64,000 bases of DNA from Moesziomyces globuligerus (taxonomy: Eukaryota > Basidiomycota > Ustilaginomycetes > Ustilaginales > Ustilaginaceae), in the NCBI GenBank assembly GCA_030849465.1, contig JARVLF010000011.1, positions 248,001 through 312,000 of the forward strand, read 5' to 3'. Position numbers and translations under genes: made by a program. Numbering within the stretch: the stretch's first letter is position 1; every line of letters starts with the position of its first letter. The notes under the pieces are model-generated. The model made no database searches and had not been told where the DNA came from. It saw only the letters and a program-made list of their open reading frames with translations. Positions 40,805 to 50,378 of the stretch are shown here, one piece after another.

Positions 40805-43372
40805 TCAGTGCGGCGTGTCCGCTTTACGCTTGACGCCAAAGGCAAGGCGGAACGGAGCGTTGCCTGAAGTTGACCCGGACGCCGACGCTGACGCCGGTGC
40901 TGGTGTTGCTGTTGCAGAGGATGAGCCAACGGGACGGAATCCGCCGCCGCCAGTGGATGCAGCTGCAGCGCTCGCAGTGCCACTTGACGCTGCCGGAGTG
41001 GCGCTTCCGATCCTCGCCCACCCTCCGCCCTGCTTGGTCGTGGTCGTCGATCCCTCGCCTCCCTCGGCCACAGATGCTGTTCCATTCGTAGGCAGCGACG
41101 AAAGCATCTCGACATCGCTCTTTTTGGCCTTGTCCTTCTGCGCGGCGCGCTTTGGCTTCTGCAGCTGCATGCCCTCCTGCGCCTTTCCGTCGAGCAGATC
41201 GTTGTCCTGGGGCGCCGCGCCGTGCGTACCGACGCTGAGCACCATGTGCGCCTTGCCCGTGCGCTCGCTGCGGCTCTGAAACGCAGCGAGCATGCCCGTG
41301 GGCGTATCGCCCGCCGCCATGCGCTCGCGCTTCTGCTCGTCCTCGATCCGCTGGAGCCGCTTCTCGAGCTTCTTGGTCCCCGGCTTCTTGCCGTGAAAGA
41401 CGTGCGAGAGATGCTTCCACGCCTCCTTCTGCCCGAGATCGCGTCCAAACTCATCGTGGTACTTGATCTCCACGTCCGGCCGGTAGTCCCGGAACCGCTC
41501 CTGCGCCAGTCGTGCCTCCTCCATCTCGCGCGAGCGGTTCTGCGCCTCGCGTGTCGCTTGGTCCACCGACGAGCCCGACGCCTTTGATTGCGCCCGCACT
41601 GTAGATCGCGCCTCTTCCTCCCGACGCCGCGCCGAGAGCCACGCATCGTACTGCCGCTGCTGCTCCTCGCGCGCCCGTAGCTCCGGATCCGTCTGCGTAA
41701 GCATCCCCTGCTGACGCAGGAACGAGACCGTCCCCGCCATTCCACGTCCGACCAGAGGCTCGTCCTCGTCCAAGTCCGGTTCCTCCTTGACGATTTGGAG
41801 CTCCTCGCCTTCCTCCACCTCCGCCTTGACATCCAAGGCATCGGTCTCGTCTTCCGTCTTGACCTGCACGGCATCGAGCTCGCGCATGGGCACGTCGGCT
41901 TCCGCGGAGTCCTCGCGCTCCACTTTGACCTCGCTCGTCAGCGGCGCGACGGGCGACTCCTGCTTGACCGCACGTGTGCTGGGCCGCGTCTCAGCCTCGA
42001 GCGGTCGCTCGCGGATCGCACGTACGAACTCGCTCGTTTCATCAAACGTCAAGACGCCCTCTCCATCCCCCTGCGTCGCCGTTCCCGCCGTTGCCTCTGC
42101 CTCTGCTGTGCCGTTCACAGTGCTCGACGCTGCACGCTCGGCCTCCTCGGCCGCGCGCTGCGCCGCGAGGTTCTTGGCGATCATCTCGGGCGTCATCTTT
42201 TTGAACGTCCGCTTGGCCATCTGCCGCCGCGACTTGGCGAGCGCCGCCTGCAGCTCGTCGTCGTCGACAAAGTTGTCCGTCTGCTTCCGCCTCGGCGCCA
42301 CCGGCTTGATGTCCTCCATCTCCATATCCGCGGCCGCGCTCGGCAGACCAGTAGATGAGGAGGCAGTGCCGCGATCGGTGGCATCGTCGTCATCGTCTCC
42401 GAAGCTGATCTTGACCTTGGCGGCCTTCTTGCGCTTCTTAGTCTTGGGCTTTTTGAAGCCGACGTCGCCCTCCTGCAGGTAGTCGGAGACCTGCTGGTTC
42501 TTGTCGTAATCGAGCGAGAGGAGCTGCTTGTTGGCGGCGCGCGCGGCGTCTTCCGCCTCGTGCCGCAGACGCGCCTGGCGATCGGCGGCCGAGACGCTCG
42601 CGCCGAGCCGGAAACCAGAGTCGTGCGCCGAGCCCAGCTCCGCCTCGGGCAGGTCGGCGTCGTACTTGGACAGCACGCCGCGCTTGCGACCCAACAGCGT
42701 CTCGTCGTCGTCCAGACCCGTATACTGCTTGACGCCCTTCTTGCGCTCGAAGTTCTTCTGATCGCGCTCCGCCTGGTCGAGGGCGGCGTCCATGAGCTCG
42801 TCGTCACCGTTGTCGAGAACGTCGGCATCGCGCAGCGTGAGGATGCGTTCCTCGCCCTCGCCGAACTCGTCGGCGTCGTGGCGCACGCGCAGACCGACAA
42901 GGTCCGAATCTCGATACTCGGCCTGTTCACGAGCCTCTTGCTCTTCGAGCTCCTTGGCGCGGCGAGCCGCATGCTCCTTGGCGCGTCTCTTGGACTGCTT
43001 GATCCACTGCAGGGTGTCCTGGGAGGAGGAGGCAGAGGCCTGCGTGGATGCTGGCTCCGGATCGCCGAGCGTAGGTCCATTCAGGCGACGAGTCGCATCG
43101 CGCTTTGCTTGCGCTCGCGCGAGCCGTTCTCTAAGCTCTACTTGCTCGCGATCGCGCTGGTCGCGCTGCTGCTTTTGCTGGAAGTTCTTGGCTGCAAGCG
43201 CATCGGCGTCTAGCTTGGGGGCTTCAGAAGCGGCGGACGAGGATGCGCCAGCCTGCGTAGACTTGGAGGAGGAAGGAGGCTCATCGTCGGCGACAAGGGG
43301 CTTGAGGCCTAGGGAGATGCGGAGCTTGTTGGTCTCCTCGAGCGACAGCTCCTCCTTCTGAAACTCTGACAT
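40805..43372 (-). CDS. Snu66/SART1-family U4/U6.U5 tri-snRNP splicing protein
   Basis: 855 residues, intronless, from ATG 43372. It begins MSEFQKEELSLEETNKLRIS with LGLKPL, the conserved SART1 N-terminus. It continues with SDLVGLRVRHDADEFGEGEE, RILTLRDADVLDNGDDELMD and KKGVKQYTGLDDDE, then a GMAGTVSFLRQQGML block. The C-terminal part has VEIKYHDEFGRDLGQKEAWK with HLSHVFHGKKPGTKKLEKRL, diagnostic of the family. Large parts are charged coiled-coil-like helices. The protein is a nuclear tri-snRNP component needed for spliceosome activation. The C-terminus is Gly/Ser/Ala-rich low-complexity. Upstream in-frame sequence to 43762 was rejected as leader. Confidence 0.95.
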   Translation of the reverse strand: MSEFQKEELSLEETNKLRISLGLKPLVADDEPPSSSKSTQAGASSSAASEAPKLDADALAAKNFQQKQQRDQRDREQVELRERLARAQAKRDATRRLNGPTLGDPEPASTQASASSSQDTLQWIKQSKRRAKEHAARRAKELEEQEAREQAEYRDSDLVGLRVRHDADEFGEGEERILTLRDADVLDNGDDELMDAALDQAERDQKNFERKKGVKQYTGLDDDETLLGRKRGVLSKYDADLPEAELGSAHDSGFRLGASVSAADRQARLRHEAEDAARAANKQLLSLDYDKNQQVSDYLQEGDVGFKKPKTKKRKKAAKVKISFGDDDDDATDRGTASSSTGLPSAAADMEMEDIKPVAPRRKQTDNFVDDDELQAALAKSRRQMAKRTFKKMTPEMIAKNLAAQRAAEEAERAASSTVNGTAEAEATAGTATQGDGEGVLTFDETSEFVRAIRERPLEAETRPSTRAVKQESPVAPLTSEVKVEREDSAEADVPMRELDAVQVKTEDETDALDVKAEVEEGEELQIVKEEPDLDEDEPLVGRGMAGTVSFLRQQGMLTQTDPELRAREEQQRQYDAWLSARRREEEARSTVRAQSKASGSSVDQATREAQNRSREMEEARLAQERFRDYRPDVEIKYHDEFGRDLGQKEAWKHLSHVFHGKKPGTKKLEKRLQRIEDEQKRERMAAGDTPTGMLAAFQSRSERTGKAHMVLSVGTHGAAPQDNDLLDGKAQEGMQLQKPKRAAQKDKAKKSDVEMLSSLPTNGTASVAEGGEGSTTTTKQGGGWARIGSATPAASSGTASAAAASTGGGGFRPVGSSSATATPAPASASASGSTSGNAPFRLAFGVKRKADTPH

Positions 43373-43971
43373 GGCGTTTGTGAGCTTGAACGCGAGCGGT
43401 CTGTTTGTAGATGTGGTCTGCGCGCTATGCTCACCCTGATGAGATGGCTGATCCCGCCTCTGGCAGTCTCCTGCGATCCTGATCGGCAGCCGCAATAGTG
43501 GTGCGACTGGGAGGAGGGGATGGGGAAGGGAGAGGTTGAGCAAGATGTCAGGAGGAACTGAGCCCAAAATCAATCGCGGCTTCCGGACAGGGTTCAGAAA
43601 TCGGACGATCGTGAGTTGAAACGAGGCAGATCGCCCGATCTGATGTCTGCTAGGCGATGTCGAGAGGCAGAGATGGCGCGCTAGCCGATTCTGATTCGGG
43701 ATTGCCCATTTTGGCATTCGTGGCTTGGGCCAGCGAGCCTGAGTGGGCGCCGAATGACGCACATGTGCTGCGCTGCTCCAGTCATTTGTGCATGGCGCTC
43801 CACAGCCCCGCCGCGAGCGAATCGTGAAATAAAATTGGAAATGCTGAAAATGCGATGCAACGCTGCCTCGTGCGCAGCTTGCCCAGCCTGCGCAGCCTCT
43901 TTGGATGACGGCGATCCCGAAAGTGGAGGCTCAGCGGGCGATTGGGCACGGAAGCTCCTTTCTGTCGCACA

Positions 43972-43972
<1 letters not shown>

Positions 43973-44000
<28 letters not shown>
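43973..44000. repeat. (GCCA)7 tetranucleotide repeat
   Basis: Seven perfect GCCA units with a degenerate continuation to about 44012. The same motif (as TGGC on the other strand) forms the repeat at 12797-12836. Confidence 0.9.
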
Positions 44001-44002
<2 letters not shown>

Positions 44003-44180
44003 TGGCCAGCCAAAGCCGTTCTGTCTCAAGGCGGGCATTCCTTCCATGGGGTCTCACTCGCTTTGGCCCTGATGCGGCCCTGATGCGTCTGGACTCCGCT
44101 GCGTTTATCTACGACTCGTCAAAGCCGCTTCTCACATCTCTTCCTACCCATCCACCATCCGCACGTGTTACCATCCAGCT

Positions 44181-44204
44181 AGTATATACCCCCCCCCCCC
44201 CCCC
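44181..44204 (+). promoter_or_regulatory. TATA-like element followed by C16 tract
   Basis: AGTATATA at 44181-44188 is directly followed by sixteen C. It lies about 43-66 bp upstream of ATG 44247, a plausible core promoter position. The poly-C run could also form unusual structure or be prone to sequencing errors. Confidence 0.45.
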
Positions 44205-44246
44205 TCACACACCACTTCCATCCACTAGCGCTAAGAACTCGTCAAC

Positions 44247-45086
44247 ATGTCTTCCTACGCCGATATCGCCGCGGAGAACGCGCCGCCCAAGTCGCAGCAG
44301 CCGCAGCCCGACCAGGGCTACCTCGAGGGCCACAACGAGTCGTCGACAGGCCCCAACCCGAACGCGCCGGACGTCAACAGCGGCAAGGTCAACGTCGTCC
44401 CCTCGGACTCGGACCTCGAGCACCTCAAGACGCAGTCGCAAGAGGCGTACGACGAGGCGGTCGCCAAGGCGCGCGAGCAACGCAAGCAGCTCGAGCAGGA
44501 CGCCCAGAAGGCGGGCGACGCCGCCAAGAAGACGGCCAACGACGCCTCCAAGGCGGGCAAGCAGCTCGCCGACGACGCGCAGAAGGCGGGCAAGAACGCC
44601 GCCGACGAGGCCAAGAAGACGGGCAAGCAGCTCGCCAACGACGCCGAGGAGCTCGGCAAGGACGCGCGCGCCGAGGCGCAGAAGTTTGGCAAGGACGCCA
44701 AGGCCGAGGCGCAGAAGGCTGGCAAGAAGGCCGAGGAGCTCTACGAGAAGGGCAAGAAGGAGCTCTCCAAGGATGCAGAGGTGCTGCGCAAGCGCGGCGA
44801 GGAGGGCGCAAAGAAGCTCAAGAAGAAGGCCGGCGAGGCCGAAAAGGAACTCGAGAGCTGGTGGAACCAGTTCTCGCGCGACCCCAAGCAGTGGCTCCCC
44901 GCCCTCGCCGCCGCCAACGTTGTCGTCCTCGGCGGCCTCGGCGTCTACGCGTACAAGAACGCAGACCACGCTCAGCGAAACGACCGCAGCCTCATCAGCG
45001 CCACCACCATCGCCGTCCTCGGCCTCCTCGGCGCTCAGGGCTACTGGGCCAACGAAACCGCAAAGAAGCAGAACAGCTCGCTCTAA
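44247..45086 (+). CDS. LEA-like repeat protein with two C-terminal membrane helices, OM14-like (tentative)
   Basis: 279 residues, intronless. Residues about 60-205 are an amphipathic, highly charged repeat built on an 11-residue-like pattern, such as QKAGDAAKKTANDASKAGKQ and EAQKFGKDAKAEAQKAGKKA, resembling LEA/apolipoprotein or perilipin-type helices. Two hydrophobic segments follow: WLPALAAANVVVLGGLGVYA (about 216-236) and SLISATTIAVLGLLGAQGYW (about 249-268), with a short basic/polar loop between. This layout recalls fungal OM14-type mitochondrial outer membrane proteins, but the match is by architecture only. Strong C/G-ending codons suggest high expression. Confidence 0.8.
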   Translation: MSSYADIAAENAPPKSQQPQPDQGYLEGHNESSTGPNPNAPDVNSGKVNVVPSDSDLEHLKTQSQEAYDEAVAKAREQRKQLEQDAQKAGDAAKKTANDASKAGKQLADDAQKAGKNAADEAKKTGKQLANDAEELGKDARAEAQKFGKDAKAEAQKAGKKAEELYEKGKKELSKDAEVLRKRGEEGAKKLKKKAGEAEKELESWWNQFSRDPKQWLPALAAANVVVLGGLGVYAYKNADHAQRNDRSLISATTIAVLGLLGAQGYWANETAKKQNSSL

Positions 45087-45401
45087 ATCCCACGCCACCT
45101 TCTTCCCCTCGCGCCCACATCGGTCTCTCTCTCTCTCTCTGTGTAAAGTAGCTTGGCTGCCTCCCCCTTTTGCCCGTTTGGCACGCTCCGTCCCTGGCCG
45201 TCCCTCCTGCTCCGCCCTCGATCGGTCCTTGTCAGAATACACACACCCATTTCACCACTCGCTCGCCACTCGCTCGCGGGCGTATCTGCGCATCGTGTGT
45301 TGCTGGAAGAAATGCAATTCGCGATAGGGAACTGAAGAAATGTACAGGGCGTGCCGCAAGCATGCTGTCTACTGCACGGCTGGATTTGCAGCACGCACTG
45401 T
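45087..45401. other. Convergent intergenic region
   Basis: About 315 bp between two convergent stop codons. A (TC)8 dinucleotide run lies at about 45125-45140. Nothing else is recognised. Confidence 0.5.
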
Positions 45402-46241
45402 TCAGTCCTCCATGGGAGCCTCTGTGGCGGGTGCGGGATCTTGTGCGTCGGAAGCTGTCGCGGTGGCCCTGGCGCCTGGGAGGCTTCTGGGTTCGAGCCG
45501 GTCCATGTACGGCCTGAGGTCGTCGGCCTCGACGACCTTGAATTTTTCGCCGCTCCTTGCGTGCGGCGAGTCGACGTCGGCGTCTGCGCCCGGACCGACA
45601 ATGGCGACCGAGACCTGGTCGAGTTCGAGGTCCTTGTTCTGGGGCAGCGTATCGCGCAGCGCGTACAGACCGTGAAGCACGAGCTGCTCGAGGCTAGCGT
45701 CGGGGAACTCTTCGTACTTGCGCTCGAGGTAGGTCTTTGCGGACTGGGAGCGCGCGCCGATCGACATGGCGTAATACTCGAAGCAGTTTGCGGTGGGCGA
45801 AAACTCGTACAGATGCGGACCGGTGGCGTCGACGCCGATGACGAGGAAGCCGACACCGTACGGACGCTTTCCGTAGTCCATGGTGTTGTACTGCGCACGA
45901 TCGGCCAGCGCCTCCACCACACGCGAGATCGGCAGCGGTCGCGAATACACCAGACGCGACGACAAGGCCAGCTGCCGCATGTACGTCGACAGCACGCGCG
46001 CGTCCGAGGTCAGCCCGGCAAATCCAATGCCCATATGGTTGTCGATGCGCAGCATCTTCTTCTGGTAGCTCGCCAACTCCGACGGCGCTCGCTTCAGCGC
46101 AACCAGGATGGCGTGCGTGTTGCTGCGAAGCCCAACGACCGCCGAGCCCTGCTTGACCGCCTCGAGCGCATACTCCACCTGGTGCAATCGCCCTTGCGGC
46201 GAGAAGACCGTGTTGTCGCTGTCGTACGTGTTGCGGAACAT
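45402..46241 (-). CDS. PRE5: 20S proteasome subunit alpha-6 (PSMA1/Pre5)
   Basis: 279 residues, intronless. It starts MFRNTYDSDNTVFSPQGRLH and continues QVEYALEAVKQGSAVVGLRS, the N-terminal alpha-subunit signature that gates the 20S pore. Further family blocks are THAILVALKRAPSELASYQK, KMLRIDNHMGIGFAGLTSDA and AMSIGARSQSAKTYLERKYE. MFRN at the start, together with AMSIGARSQSA, identifies alpha-6/PSMA1 among the seven alpha subunits. The C-terminal 40 residues are Ala/Thr/Pro-rich. ATG 46241 is fixed by the conserved first residues; the open frame upstream to 46658 is not conserved-looking. Confidence 0.97.
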   Translation of the reverse strand: MFRNTYDSDNTVFSPQGRLHQVEYALEAVKQGSAVVGLRSNTHAILVALKRAPSELASYQKKMLRIDNHMGIGFAGLTSDARVLSTYMRQLALSSRLVYSRPLPISRVVEALADRAQYNTMDYGKRPYGVGFLVIGVDATGPHLYEFSPTANCFEYYAMSIGARSQSAKTYLERKYEEFPDASLEQLVLHGLYALRDTLPQNKDLELDQVSVAIVGPGADADVDSPHARSGEKFKVVEADDLRPYMDRLEPRSLPGARATATASDAQDPAPATEAPMED

Positions 46242-46816
46242 GATGGCTGTTCGGCGATGATATCGTCCTTGTCGAGAGGTTCGGTGTGCCTTGGATGGGC
46301 TCGAGTCTGCGCTCGGATCGATGAGGTTGCGTTTGCTATCCGATGCTTTGTGGAGCAGTGGGGCGGAAGCTATGCTCGGCTGTAGGATGAAGCCCGCGCT
46401 GTTTAGGGATGCAGAAGGAGCCGAGTGGAGTGGTGTGGGCTGCGAGACGAAGGAAGGATGGGGATCGACTTGCGAAGGCGAGGGGCAAGGTGCTTCGTCA
46501 GACGGATTGATGCTGTCGCCGGTCGAGGTGGAGCAAGGCGCTGCAGGCGGGGGGAGGCTCGAGCCCAAAGTAACAACGCGTCCTCTGCCCAGATGGCTTT
46601 CGCAAGCGCAGCGCACGGTGATCGACCCTCTGCGCCAAATCCAACTCTTTCCAACCAAGCGAAGCCGCGTCTTGCTGATACAGCGTGACTAAGCAGCTCG
46701 CTCGACCCGACTTCCGAACCGCACGGCCTCGCTCGTTCAACCATTAGCAACTCGGACGCCATTCGCTTCCGTCGCTTCGCAGCTGAAACCATTCACGAAG
46801 ATCGCGACAGCTCAGC
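46242..46816. promoter_or_regulatory. Divergent promoter region, PRE5 / SRP102
   Basis: 575 bp between two divergent start codons. I looked for a proteasome-associated control element (GGTGGCAAA-type) by eye and did not find a clear copy. Confidence 0.4.
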
Positions 46817-48037
46817 ATGTCGTTCGTAGCTCCAGCCGTACGGTGGCCGGACGCCGTGGCGTCGCACCTGCCGCAGCCGCTCAAGGATTCGGGCGTGCCT
46901 CCGCAGTACTTTGTCCTCGTCCCCGCCACGTTGCTCGCGGTCCTCCTCACCTACACGCTCACACGCGCCTCGTCCAAGGCCACACCAGTCCTGGTCGGCT
47001 CTGGCATCTCGGACGAAGCATACACCGCGCGACGCTCGCGCAACCGGCCATCGACCGTCGTGCTGGTCGGGCTGAGCGAGACGGGCAAGACCTCGCTCTT
47101 CTCCTCGCTCGTCTACCAAACCACACCCGCTACGCTACCATCGCAGAAGCTGTCGCAGGGCGTCGTCTCGTCCTCCGTCTTGGACGAGGCTCTCAAGCCT
47201 GTTACGCTCGTCGACCTGCCTGGACACGCACGTCTGCGTCCGCTCGTCGACGAGCATCTCTCGCAGGCCGACGGCATCGTGATCTGCGTCGATGCGGTCA
47301 TGGCGTCCAAGGCGAGCATGACGGCACGCGCAGGCGAGGCGGAAACGATCACCGACGTAGCCGATCTCATCCACGCCACCCTCACCTCTCTCGCCAAGCA
47401 GCGCGGCCGAGCCGCCTCGCGCGCCGCCCCGCCGTCGGTGCTGGTCCTGTTCACGCGCGCCGACCTTTCGCCGCTGCTCGGCGGTGCCGGCGCGGGCACG
47501 GATGCGGCCAAGGACGACAAACGCCGCGCACAGCTGCTGGCGAGGTGCAGGACCGCGCTCGAGACCGAGCTTGGCCAGCGCCGCGCCAACATGGGCCTCG
47601 GCCGACGCAGCGCGCGCAGCGTCAAGATCGCCGGCCTCGGCAAGGTGGCCGAGGCGGACACCGCCGGTGCGGGCAGCGCGGGAGGTGTGTTTGGCTGGAT
47701 CAAGAGCAGGCTCGGCCTGGGAGGCGCGAGGGGTAACGATGTGTCGGCCGAGGCGGAGGAGGAGGACGACGAGCACGACGACGAGGTGGTCGATTACATC
47801 GACTGGGCCGCGGCTCAGAGGGCGCTCGAGGCCAACGGCACCGGCATCGGCGCAGCGAGCTTCAGCCTCGATCGTCTCGACGACCAGGTCGTCTTTGCAG
47901 GCAAGGTGGATGTGGCGCTCGCGAGCGTAGGCAAGGCGCGCGCATGGGACGCTCCAGAGACGCCAGAGTCGACTGTCCAGCCCGCCACCGCCGGTCTCGC
48001 CGACTTCAAGTCCTGGATCGCCGAGCTGCAGAGCTGA
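46817..48037 (+). CDS. SRP102: Signal recognition particle receptor beta subunit
   Basis: 406 residues, intronless. A membrane anchor lies at about 30-50 (QYFVLVPATLLAVLLTYTL). The small GTPase domain follows, with the P-loop VVLVGLSETGKTSLFSSLVY, a switch II region TLVDLPGHARLRPLVDEHL, and LVLFTRADLSPL as the base-recognition region, where TRAD replaces the usual NKxD as in many SR-beta proteins. An acidic/Gly-rich insert occurs at about 275-330. The C-terminus FKSWIAEL is family-typical. SR-beta tethers the SRP receptor to the ER membrane and regulates handover to the translocon. It is longer than animal SRPRB because of the insert. Confidence 0.93.
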   Translation: MSFVAPAVRWPDAVASHLPQPLKDSGVPPQYFVLVPATLLAVLLTYTLTRASSKATPVLVGSGISDEAYTARRSRNRPSTVVLVGLSETGKTSLFSSLVYQTTPATLPSQKLSQGVVSSSVLDEALKPVTLVDLPGHARLRPLVDEHLSQADGIVICVDAVMASKASMTARAGEAETITDVADLIHATLTSLAKQRGRAASRAAPPSVLVLFTRADLSPLLGGAGAGTDAAKDDKRRAQLLARCRTALETELGQRRANMGLGRRSARSVKIAGLGKVAEADTAGAGSAGGVFGWIKSRLGLGGARGNDVSAEAEEEDDEHDDEVVDYIDWAAAQRALEANGTGIGAASFSLDRLDDQVVFAGKVDVALASVGKARAWDAPETPESTVQPATAGLADFKSWIAELQS

Positions 48038-48148
48038 AGCTGCAGCGCAAGCGAAATTCACTCTTCACGCATGTCTTTTGTCAAGAGCAGGAGCCTCTGT
48101 GTGATATACGAGTCTAGTCAAGTGAGCAGGAGGAGGCAGGGGGGATCG

Positions 48149-49399
48149 TTAGAGGTGCCATGGTGTGCCCGCGGGGACGTTCCATTTGGACCAGGTGTTT
48201 TCGATCCCCATGTCGAGCTGGAGGTCCTTTTCGATGCCGAGGTTGCGCGGCGGGTCGGACTCGGTGGGAGGGTTGCCGAACTTGATGCTTTCGTACAGGC
48301 CGAGGCTGAGGTGGATGCCGGAAGGGCCGGGCTGGAAGTGGATGAGGTCGGACTGGTTGGCTGCGATGAGGGCGAGGAGGTTGTGTTTGATCACGTCGAT
48401 CTGGCCCGCAGCGGCGCGGACGGTCTTGGCCGCGCCCGAGTCGGCCACGTCGCCGAGCGCAAAGATCCTCTCTGCGAGCGACGAGGGGGTGGGCAGACGG
48501 ATCTGCATGGTCGGATGGACGTTGATGAATCCGTCCTTGGTCAGCGCGTCGGGAGCAAAGGAAGATAGGAGATCCGAGCGAGGCGTCTGGCCCGTGCACA
48601 TGAGCACGAGGTCCGCAGCGATCTTGGTGCCGTTCTGCAGCTCGACCTCGAAGGAACGGCCGGGCTCGAACGACGGGAAGCCCTCGGCGGGAACTACGAC
48701 GCGACTGCCGAGATGCGTCTTGACCCCGCGCTCAGCAAAGCGATTGGCAACAATGGCGTGCAGATCCGGGTGGAACTTGTTCATCAGGTGCGCTCTGCTG
48801 TGCAGCAGAGTCACGGTCTTGCCCGCGTCGGGGTAGAGCTCGGCGATATCGCAGGCGACCTGAACGCCGACTGCACCACCGCCGACGATGACGATGTTGT
48901 TCGCCTCGCGCACCGCGTCCTGGTAGGTCCTCAGCGTGTCGACCGCCTCTGCCTTTGCCTTTGCCGGCTCGGTGTGCTTCGAGGGCAGCGACCAAGGCCT
49001 CCTGAGCTGCGTGCCCGTGGCGATGGCGAGGTAGTCGAATTCGATCGTGTCGTCGCCCTCGTGCGCCTTGCGGTCGAGACGGAGCACGCCGCGCGTCGGA
49101 TCGCTCGCACTCGCATGCACCGAGAGCGCCCGGGCGTGGACGATGGCGGCGTTGGCGGCGCCGTCGAGCGCATGCGTATACGGCACGAGCGCCTTCTCCT
49201 CGCCGCGGCGGTGCAGCACTGCAAAGCGCGGAAAGGTAAAGAGATGGTGGAAATGCGAGTTGGCTTCGACCACCACGATGCGATGCGAGGGAGGCAGGAC
49301 GGGGAGCAGCGCCTGCGCGAGACGCATGCCGACGTACGAGCCGCCGACGACGGCGATCGTGCTCTGTTTGGCCATGTTGCTGGCAGCTCCGATGCTCAT
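48149..49399 (-). CDS. AIFM2/FSP1-like FAD-dependent NAD(P)H oxidoreductase
   Basis: 416 residues from ATG 49399. The FAD dinucleotide motif is IAVVGGSYVGMRLAQALLPV, the NAD(P)H motif is NIVIVGGGAVGVQVACDIAE, and the second FAD motif is ERIFALGDVADSG. Domain order and size fit AIFM2 (FSP1/AMID) type 2 oxidoreductases, which reduce quinones and in animals protect lipids from peroxidation. The frame is open further upstream; an alternative ATG at 49480 would add a hydrophobic anchor. However, that ATG overlaps a TATATAA box on the same strand, so transcription probably starts downstream of it. A second internal ATG at 49375 is also possible. It converges with SRP102, 111 bp apart. Confidence 0.88.
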   Translation of the reverse strand: MSIGAASNMAKQSTIAVVGGSYVGMRLAQALLPVLPPSHRIVVVEANSHFHHLFTFPRFAVLHRRGEEKALVPYTHALDGAANAAIVHARALSVHASASDPTRGVLRLDRKAHEGDDTIEFDYLAIATGTQLRRPWSLPSKHTEPAKAKAEAVDTLRTYQDAVREANNIVIVGGGAVGVQVACDIAELYPDAGKTVTLLHSRAHLMNKFHPDLHAIVANRFAERGVKTHLGSRVVVPAEGFPSFEPGRSFEVELQNGTKIAADLVLMCTGQTPRSDLLSSFAPDALTKDGFINVHPTMQIRLPTPSSLAERIFALGDVADSGAAKTVRAAAGQIDVIKHNLLALIAANQSDLIHFQPGPSGIHLSLGLYESIKFGNPPTESDPPRNLGIEKDLQLDMGIENTWSKWNVPAGTPWHL

Positions 49400-49470
49400 T
49401 TGCTTGACGAGGTGGTGGAGGGCGTAGCAGATGAGAGGCGGGAGCAACGCGCAGATCCAAGCAGCGCGTC

Positions 49471-49477
49471 TTATATA
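49471..49477 (-). promoter_or_regulatory. TATA box of the AIFM2-like gene
   Basis: TATATAA read on the minus strand, about 72-78 bp upstream of ATG 49399. This spacing suits a transcription start near 49440 and a short leader. Confidence 0.5.
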
Positions 49478-49703
49478 CATGTCGCTTTGCAAGTCCGGCA
49501 GCGTACAGCAGCGCTGCATTTAAGGCTTTCGCGGGTCGCCCACAGCGGGGGCCGGCGGGGCGAAGGGGCCGAGGGGCCGAGGGGCCGAGAAGAAAGCGAG
49601 GCGGCCCAGGTGGGGGTGGGCCTCCAATCAATGGACCGCGGCACGAGGTTTGGGCTGAGTTTTTTTATCTGATAAACCCGCGCGGTTCGGCTGCATCGCT
49701 GCT

Positions 49704-49727
49704 CGTCGTCGTCGTCGTCGTCGTCGT
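49704..49727. repeat. (CGT)8 trinucleotide repeat
   Basis: Eight CGT units, intergenic, about 300 bp upstream of the AIFM2-like gene. Confidence 0.85.
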
Positions 49728-50378
49728 CCAATCGACGGCCGCCCATCCACGCGGTCCAGCTGTACCCGCACGACAACCGGCACGTAGCACGCAGCAGACC
49801 GCATTGCATCGAGTCACGCGACCGACACGCCGCCTCGGTCACGTCCGCGGATCTGATAAGCCCGCACTCGCTCCTTGGACCGCTCGCAGCCATACGCTCT
49901 GGCGACAGCGCAACGGGAACAACATTCTTCCGCCACGCGCACCGCGCAAATTATTCGGCCGAACGAGCCGGCTCGCTACCGGCCGAACCGAACCCGCGCC
50001 CACCTCATCCTCTTGCACTTACCACAGCCTCTCATCCTTTGGACAGCGTCGCCACCATCCAAAGTCCAGCCAGAGCTCTCTGTGTAGTGTATATCGGCCG
50101 CACCCTTCCACCACCGCGCACAGGAAGCATCGCCAGCTTGTAACCGTCCCTGTGTGTCTGATAGCGTCTACCCAAGGCCCATCTCGAGCTCTCATCCGTC
50201 GTGCTCGCCCTGTGCTCATGCCACCACGCATACTCGGTCGGCCCCTTCTCCTCACGGCTCGTCTTTCCCTCACGCTTTCACACGTTTCCTCGCCTCCGCA
50301 CACACGCGTATCAGGAAGGAAAAAAAAAAGAGTGTGTCTACTGCATGCAAACGGGTGTGACGACCAATGCGGGTATAT

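Larger units (their letters stand above)
43373..44246. promoter_or_regulatory. Divergent promoter region with GCCA repeat and poly-C tract
   Basis: 874 bp between SART1 and the OM14/LEA-like gene. It contains (GCCA)7 at 43973-44000 and 16 consecutive C at 44189-44204 next to a TATA-like AGTATATA, 58 bp upstream of the plus-strand start. Confidence 0.5.
49400..50378. other. Intergenic upstream of the AIFM2-like gene and downstream of the membrane-protein gene
   Basis: About 980 bp. It holds the TATA box of the AIFM2-like gene, (CGT)8 at 49704-49727, a short A-run near 50322, and the 3' UTR of the seven-helix gene. A plus-strand frame of 192 codons (49804-50382) has no recognisable features and I do not annotate it. 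Confidence 0.45.
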
